In this document: one piece after another, positions 1-7,700 of the stretch | How positions within the stretch are numbered: position 1 is the stretch's first letter | Layout: every line of letters starts with the position of its first letter | IMG/VR virus record: IMGVR_UViG_3300033142_001675 | Coordinates: 1-26,101 of that record | Strand: one strand, 5' to 3' | DNA length: 26,101 nucleotides | DNA from: a virus | The notes under the pieces: model-generated | What the model saw: the letters and a program-made list of their open reading frames with translations, nothing else | Database searches by the model: none | What the model was told of the DNA's origin: nothing | Translations under genes and position numbers: made by a program

Positions 1-16
1 CACGCTCAGCGTCGAC

Positions 17-1774
17 ATGGTCGAGGACTACTTCACCGGTGGGGACGGCGAGTTCGAGAAGCGACACGACGAGCTGTTCGGCACCGACGGTGCAGCCGAC
101 ACGCTGTTCGGTCTGCAAGGTCGACACCCCAAGGAGGCGGAGAAGAAGAAGCAGGACGCGATGGACAAGGTCTATGGTGCCGTCGTCGCGAGGATCGCCA
201 AGCAGGACCCGGTCAAGGCTGAGGAAGAGCGCAAGAAGTTCCTGGGCGAGGGCAAGCTGTCCCGCGCGCAGTCGTCGGCGCTCGCCGAGCGCATTCGTCT
301 CGCGAGCACCAAGCACCGGGCGAACGCGCTCACGATGGACATGCGCACGAAGCACCCCGAGCTGCGTGACCAGCTCAACGCGATCGACGCCGGGGTCAAG
401 TCGAAGCAGTGGACGACCGAGATCGGTCTCGAAGCGTTCGACATGGCGGTGAAGCGCGCCAGAGTCGATGACACTCTCCGAGCCAAGTCACGCACCGAGA
501 TCTGGAACGAAGTCACCGGGGTGTTGCAGGCCGACGGCACGTTGACTCCCGAGCAGGAAGAGGCGCTCGAAACGACCGGGCAGGAGCAGAAGCTCAACCG
601 GTGGATCAAGGCTGGCAACCAACACGAGATGTCCGACGCCGGGTGGCGGCAGCTCGCGGTCAACCTGGGCCCCGATCTGGTGCGTGACTTCGACTCGGAG
701 GAAGAGGTCTACGACAACTTCATCGAGACCATGTCGCACGAGTATGCGACAAGCATGGTCGCGCGCTGGGCGAACACCAAGGGCGAGCAGGCGAAGGCCG
801 CGGCCAAGGTCGCCGGTGCCAAGCGTGACGTCAGCCTCGACGAGGGCCAGCTCATCATGGAGACCTACGCCTCCGCAGCGGGGATCCCCGACAAGGAGTG
901 GGACGCAATCCCGACCGCAAAGCTGGCGCGTTGGGGCAACGCGATGCGCGCCAAGGTGCGCTCGTTGATGGCGGAGCTGAAGGTGACCGAGGCGAACGAC
1001 TTCATCTGGCGCGAGGCCGGACGGCAGCTCGCAGCCAATCCCGTCTACCTCTCGCGCGAGGACGCAGAGAACAGAGTGGGTGCGCAACCGCTGTCCTTCA
1101 TCGGGGCCGACCGCGCAGCTGACCGCGACAACCCGCTGTTCTCTCGCCTGCGCGACGGAACGGTCACGCAATACGACTTGCAGGCAGTGATGAAGGGCGG
1201 GGACACCACACGCAGCCGCGCGGTGAAGTATCTCGTGGACAAGCTGCGGGAGGACACGCCCGACAAGCCGCGGGGGTTCATCAAGCTCGGTGATCAGTTG
1301 GTCGCTGGCGGCAACGTGCACGCCGGGCACATGGCCGAGATCGAGAACACGTTCCGCATGGACGACGAGAGCGATCGCCGCGGTCGCGGCACCGAGTGGA
1401 TGCGCGCCGCGTATCACAAGGAGCTGCAAGCAGTGATGCGCGAGAACGTCGCACACCACCGGAACGAACGCATCCGCCTCCAGCTCAACCTGATGCCGGC
1501 CCAAAGCGACGAGCTGTCCTTTGAAGAGAACCAGCGACGCGAAGCCGCACGCTGGCAGGTGCTCAGCCAGCGGTTTGCACCAATGCCCGAGTGGGAGGAG
1601 GCCCCGATCAAGTGGGCTCACGAGGAAGCAGTGAATCGCATCTTCGCACGCAGCGCCGAGTGGAAAGAGTTCTACTTGACCGACGAGGAAGTCCGCGACG
1701 ACATCCTGAAGTGGGTGCCCCCGACGAAGGCTCCACCCGATACCGGTATCGAGAGCCACCCCGTGTTCAGGTAA
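17..1774 (+). CDS. Probable internal virion (ejection) protein, 5' end uncertain
   Basis: At least 585 aa, mostly charged and helical, with no signal peptide or membrane segment. The reading frame is open from the first bases of the window, so the ATG at 17 may be internal and the gene may begin upstream. The N-terminal part (KRHDELFGTDGAADTLFGLQ, then Lys/Glu-rich helices) looks like the long helical internal proteins of short-tailed phages. These sit before a giant ejection protein, much as gp15 precedes gp16 in T7-like phages. That parallel rests on gene order and composition, not on a recognised domain. The stop TAA lies 3 bases before the ATG of the giant gene, so the two are surely co-transcribed. 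A general structural role is likely; the exact function is unknown. Confidence 0.6.
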   Translation: MVEDYFTGGDGEFEKRHDELFGTDGAADTLFGLQGRHPKEAEKKKQDAMDKVYGAVVARIAKQDPVKAEEERKKFLGEGKLSRAQSSALAERIRLASTKHRANALTMDMRTKHPELRDQLNAIDAGVKSKQWTTEIGLEAFDMAVKRARVDDTLRAKSRTEIWNEVTGVLQADGTLTPEQEEALETTGQEQKLNRWIKAGNQHEMSDAGWRQLAVNLGPDLVRDFDSEEEVYDNFIETMSHEYATSMVARWANTKGEQAKAAAKVAGAKRDVSLDEGQLIMETYASAAGIPDKEWDAIPTAKLARWGNAMRAKVRSLMAELKVTEANDFIWREAGRQLAANPVYLSREDAENRVGAQPLSFIGADRAADRDNPLFSRLRDGTVTQYDLQAVMKGGDTTRSRAVKYLVDKLREDTPDKPRGFIKLGDQLVAGGNVHAGHMAEIENTFRMDDESDRRGRGTEWMRAAYHKELQAVMRENVAHHRNERIRLQLNLMPAQSDELSFEENQRREAARWQVLSQRFAPMPEWEEAPIKWAHEEAVNRIFARSAEWKEFYLTDEEVRDDILKWVPPTKAPPDTGIESHPVFR

Positions 1775-1777
1775 CCC

Positions 1778-4700
1778 ATGGGACAGTTCACAGCGCCGCT
1801 CTTTACTCAGGAACCGCAGGGCCAGCAGGGTCCGCCGGTCGCTCCACAGAACCACCTCGACGCGATCGTGGAACGTCGCTTCCGCGACCTGCAAGCTGAG
1901 CGCGAGCAGACCATGCGGATGTCGGTGCACTCCGCGGTGTATGGTCCGCCCGAGGAGGGGCTCGTATCGCAGCAGAAGACCACCGAGGACCTCAGCACCG
2001 AGCAGGCGCTGCTGCACCTCGCACGCGTGAACCCCAGCCTTCACCGGCTGATGAGCAACCTGCCGACGACGCGCATGATTCGCGACGACGCGCTCAATCT
2101 GAAGCTCGTCTCGGACTCCACCGATTGGTGGACGCGCAACGTCGAGGCAGGCGAGACGATGAACGAGGCGGGCATGCTCCACGCGAAGAGCGCGTGGTAT
2201 GACCTGTCGCCGGCAGAGCGCGACCGGCTCGCCGAGATCGACACGGTCCAGCAGATGGCTGCTCTGGAGGAAGGGTGGCTCGACGAAGCAGCGAAGCTCG
2301 TGGGGCAGATCTGGAAGCCAGCGGCGGCGGCGATCGGCACCGGGCTGGCAGCCAGCGCGGTCGCCGGTGCTGTCTCTGGCCCGGGCGCGATCATCTCTGC
2401 GCCGACGGTCGGCACGATTGCTTCTGGCTCGGTCTACTTCGCGCACACCGCGATGGTCGAGTTCGGCCACCAGTTCAATGAGATCTACACGCGACTGCGT
2501 GAGAAGATGAAGTCCGAGGGGATCGACGACGTGATCGCGCACGAGCGCGCACGCGAGTTGGCGATCCAGTTCGGCGGAGGCTACGCGCTCGCGTCTGCTG
2601 CGATCGAGACCCTTGCCGGCGGTATCGTTGCCAAGCCTGTGTTCAAGGCCGCGCGTTTGGCTGCACCGAAGGTCTTCGCTCGCGGCATCCCAAGAGCGAC
2701 GAAGGCTCGCGCCGCGGGGACGTTCGCCAAGGAGACGGTGCTCGGCTACGGCGCGGAGATCGGGCAGGAAGGTGTGCAAGAAGTGCTCGGCGGCATCGCC
2801 GCGAACTGGGCCTTCGTCGCCGCCAACTACCCCGAGCTGCAAGACTCGGCGTCGGACATCTTCGACCGCGCGCTCTCGGTGATGGGCAAGGTCGCGAAGG
2901 GCATGGCGTTCATTGCGCCGCTCGGCCCGATGATGCACTACGGTGCGGACCTCCAGTATGCGAAGCGCGCGAAGCTCGGGGCTCAGCACTTCGAGAACAT
3001 CCGCGCCGCGGTCGAGGGAACCTCGCTCGCGGGTGAAGCGCCGGACGTCATGGCCGATGTGGTGGACGCGGCATCGGAAGGCACCGGCGCAGAGAACGTC
3101 TTCGTCGAAGGCCCCGACATGGCGGAGGCGTTGAAGCAGTCGGGCGTGACACGCGAGCAGCTCGCGCAGTCGCTGCCTGACGTAGCGAAGCAGCTCGCCG
3201 AGGCCGAGCGCACCGGCGGCGACGTGGTCATGACGATGGGCGAGTTCGCCGCGCATATCGCGCCGAGCCCCGCGTTGTATGCTGCGCTCCAGAAGAAGCT
3301 GCGTCTCACCGAGCAGGGCTACAGCCTGGAGCAGGCTGACGCGTGGCTCAGTGAGCAGACCAAGAACAGCGAAGCGGCGATGAAGAAGGTCGCCGAGGCT
3401 TCGTCCAAGGTCGCTGACTGGGACGAGCAGGCCGCCGCGGCGAAGGCTGAGTATCTGGCCTACGTGCGGAAGAGCCCGCGCTACACACCGCGGGAAGCGG
3501 ACATGGTCGCCCAGTTCTACCAGCACTGGGTCGAGGTCGGCGCCGCAGAAGACAACGTCACACCGCGCGAGTTCCACGAGAAGCACATGGTCCGCGTCGA
3601 GTTGAACCGGCAGCAGGGCGGACTCGAACAGTCGTCCCTGTTCCAGAGCGACGGGCGCCGCAAGACTGACACGCCAGAGTTCGGCACGTTCATCGAGAGC
3701 AGCTCGGTCAAGCAGTCGCTGTTTCACTTCGGCACCTTCGACGAGAGTGTTGACTCCGTGCCGGTCGTCAACGGTGCGGGGTTCCACTTCGGATCGAGGA
3801 ACGCCGCGCGCGACCGGGTCATCGGCAAGGCGATGGACGACGAGATCTCCGGGCTCAAGATCACGCAAGAGGAGAACAACGAGGGAGAGCTGCGCTGGTT
3901 CTGGACGGGCGGCGACTACGACTCCTACGACATCGACGACAGAGGTTTCGCCACCGCGGATGAAGCCAAGCAGAACGCGGCCAACATCGCGGCCAGTGCC
4001 GTCGATAGCTCGACGCTTGAGGAACTCGAAGACAGGGGTGTGACTTCCGAGGTGCACATCCAGGCCAAGAACCCGAAGCGGATGACGGACCAAGTCAACG
4101 CCGCCGGCTGGAAGGAAGCGATCGCGGAAGCCAAGGCCCAGGGCCACGACAGCATCGTCTACCGCAACGACTTCGAGGGCAGCGGTGAGGACAGCTACAT
4201 CGTCTTCTCCCCTGGTCAGATCAAGTCGGTCTACAACAAGGGGACCTTCGACCCGAGCAACCCGGACGTGCTGCGCCAGAGCGGCCAGAGCAGCGCGACC
4301 GAGTCACTGGAGGCAGTGACGAAGATCGAGACCGCGAACGAACTCGGCGCGTCGAAGAAGTGGGGCCGCGTGCGTGACCTGAAGGTCGCGTTGCAAGAGC
4401 GCACCGAAGCGGCCAGGGCAGAGGCGGGCGTCGAGCTGACGCGCATGGTCGAGGGTAAGAAGGGAACGAGCCCGACCAAGCAGGTCGTCGAGTCGCAGGA
4501 GGTCGAGGACTACCTCACCCGGGTCGGTCTCAACGACGCGCTGTTCGCGCTGAAGCAGAACCCCAACGCTGTCGGTTGGTATGACCTGAAGACGCGGCAG
4601 GCGCTCGCGGTGATGGCACTCGTTCACCCCGAGATCATGAAGGACGAGGACGCGCGCTTCGCGTTCACCTATGCGCTCGCGGTCACGAGCAACGGCCTCA

Positions 4701-7700
4701 AGGTCAGTCAGAACTTCGAGCTGGCCGACGAGGCATACCGCGCCTACAAGGCCACCGGGGTGATGCCGAACAACGTCGGCATCGGCAACGCGTCCAGCGC
4801 GATCAACGACACCCTGGCCGCGTTCAACACGCTGAAGAAGAAGTTCGGCCTGGAGCAGATGCGCAAGCTGATGCTCAGCATGGGCAAGGCGTCGGTGTTC
4901 GCCAACACCACCGGGATGGAAGTCAGCGGCGAGTTCGCCACCACCGAGGTGCTCGGCGCGTCGGTGCTCGGGCCGAAGATCGGCAACGGGTTCTTCGCCA
5001 ACCTCTACGGGATGTTCGACCAGCTGACGATGGATCGCTGGCTCGTCCGGTCGTGGGGTCGATGGACTGGCACGCTCCTGGTCGAGCGCCCCGACCTCGT
5101 CGCCAAGCAGACTACCCGCTTCGAGTCCGCGCTCACGAAGCTGAGCCCAGAGACCAAGGCCGCGGTCGAGGGTCTCGAAGTGGAGTCGACGGAGGGCCGC
5201 GGCGCCAAGAAGCACAAGGTCACCTACAAGTCGACGGTCAAGTTCGAGGAGGCAACGGTCGAAGAGATCGCTGCCGAGATCACGAAGGCGACCACGAAGA
5301 AGGCGCTGCGCGAGGCGATCCTTGCGCTGGGCCCTGAGGTCAACGAGCTGCGGCTCGCGGCGAACAACCTGACCAAGACCCTCGATGCACAGAAGGAAGC
5401 ACCACACGGCCCATCGGAGCGGATGTTCATCCGCAAGGTGTTCCAGCGGATCCTCGCTCAGTTGCAGCAGGACCCGAAGCTGCGGGACCTCACGATGGCG
5501 GACCTGCAAGCGGTGCTCTGGTATGCCGAGCGCCGGGTCTACGAGTCCGCGAAGGAGGAGACTCTTGTAGACACCGACGTCGCGGGGTATGATGATGAGT
5601 CGGCTCCCGATTACGCCGTCGCCGCTAGCAAGGCGGCTGCTGCCACGGGGGTCACTGACCGCAAGATCAAGAACGCACTACAACGCGAGAAGAAGAATGC
5701 TGGACGCACAAGAACAACACGATCAGGAACTGGCCAAGCGCAAGCCGCCAAGCAAGCGGGCCCTGGATTCAGCCCTCGCGAACTCCGAGTTGTCGCCGGC
5801 CATGCCGCAGCGGGAACAGGAAGACGTGCTCGGCTCGATGGTTCGCAACCATCCTGGGCTGTCGAGAGAAGAAGCCTTGCAAAGAGCGGAGGACGCGGGG
5901 TTCTGAAGAAGAGGCTCGGCGTCCGAGTGGCCGCCGAGTGGAAGTTGGGGAGGGTCCTCGCGAACCGCTACAAGGACGCGGGGATCAACACGAGCGAGCC
6001 GCTCTACGAGCTGGACCCGACGGACGAGGGGTCGGCGCTGCGCTTCGCGGAAGCCATCACCCAGTTCAAGCTCGCGAAGAAGAAGCACGGGGCCTCGGTC
6101 TTCGTCTACCAGCCCGAGGAGTATGCGGGCATGACCCTCATGCTCTCCGCCTCGGGGAAGAGCGGCGTCGCGGTGAAGGCCGACGGCGACATGGTCTCGG
6201 TGTTCTCCGCCGAGGGGATGGCGCGACCGATGGTCGACGCAGCTGTCGCTGCCGGCGCCACGCACGCTGACGCGTTCGACATCGGGCTCTCCGAGCTTTA
6301 CGCCGGGCACGGGTTCAAGGTCATCGCTCGGGCGAAGTGGAGCGACAAGGAAGCTCCGCCCGGCTGGGACAAGAACTACTTCAACAAGCACAACAAGGGC
6401 GAGCCCGACGTCGTGTTCTACGTCGTCGATCACGAATACTTCGACTCCTACCACGGGACCGAAGGCGGCAAGCCCGTCAGCTACGGCACCGCGGTGAAGC
6501 GGCAGAAGGCAGAGTCGCTGCGCTCCGGCACGCCGGACGCACCCCGCGGCGAATACACGCCGGGGGTCGCGTGGCTCAACGAAGAGCACGACGCGACGAC
6601 GCTGCTGCACGAGATGTCGCACCACTTCATGGCTGTCCTGCTGCAACGCGCGACTGCGGATGGGGCCGCGGATTCTGTATTGCAGCAGGCCGCCACTCTG
6701 CTGACGTGGTTCGGCATCGAGGGCGCGACGGTGCAAGAGCAGCTCGCGAACTGGAACGCGATGTCGATCGAAGAGCAGCGTCCACACTGGGAGTCCTTCG
6801 CCAGCAACTTCGAGATCTACCTGCACGAGGGCAAGGCTCCGAGCGTCGAGCTGGAGTCGATCTTCCAGGTCTTCTCGCGTTGGTTCCGTCACGCCTACCG
6901 CTACGTGCGCGAGGTCGTCGCGGCGCAGTATGAGTCTGAGTTCGGCAAGCCGCTGCCGGCGCTGACGCGCGAGGTCACCCAGGTCTACGATCGGATGCTC
7001 GCATCCGAGGACGCGATCCTCGCTGCGCAGACCGAGCGCGGCATGGCCGCCATGTTCGCTGAGAAGCCGCCGGAGTGGTCGGACGAAGCCTGGGCCGAGT
7101 ATCAGAAGGACAACCGGGCATCCACCGAGGATGCGATCCTGAAGCTCACGCGCGCCAGCTTGCGCGCAATGCGCTGGCTCGGCAACGCGAAGAGCCGGCT
7201 GATCAAGGAGATTCAGAAGAGCACGCGCAAGCTCCGCAAGGAGATCGAGGGAGAGGAGCGCGCCAAGCTCGAACGGCAGCCGGTGTATCGCGCACTACGG
7301 TGGCTGCGCACCGGCGAGCAGGTCCGGCAGGACGGGACCTTCGCGACCCCGGTCACCGCGGCCGACATCGGCGAAGCGTTGGGCGCGAGCGCCGCGGACC
7401 AGGGTGCACCGCACAAGCTCGACACGCAGATGGTCAAGGATCTGCTGATGGACGGCGAGAGCGTGACCACGCATATGTCCGGGCTGACGCACCCGAAGGG
7501 GATGCCGCCGGACCTCGCCGCCGAGATGTTCGACTACAACACCGGGGGCGCCCTGGTGTTTGATCTGGCGAACCACACGCCACTCGATGAAGCAGTGCAG
7601 GATGCAGCGGATGCGCGGATGCTCGCCGAGCACGCGGACCTGCTCGACGAGGACACGGTCGCGCGGCGTGTCGAGGAGGTGCTGCACAACGAGCACCGGG

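Noticed and set aside
488-4147. 1219-codon open frame on the - strand antisense to the virion genes
   Set aside because: Leu/Arg/Val/His-rich shadow translation, common opposite GC-rich genes. No domain is seen and it spans two strongly supported + strand genes.
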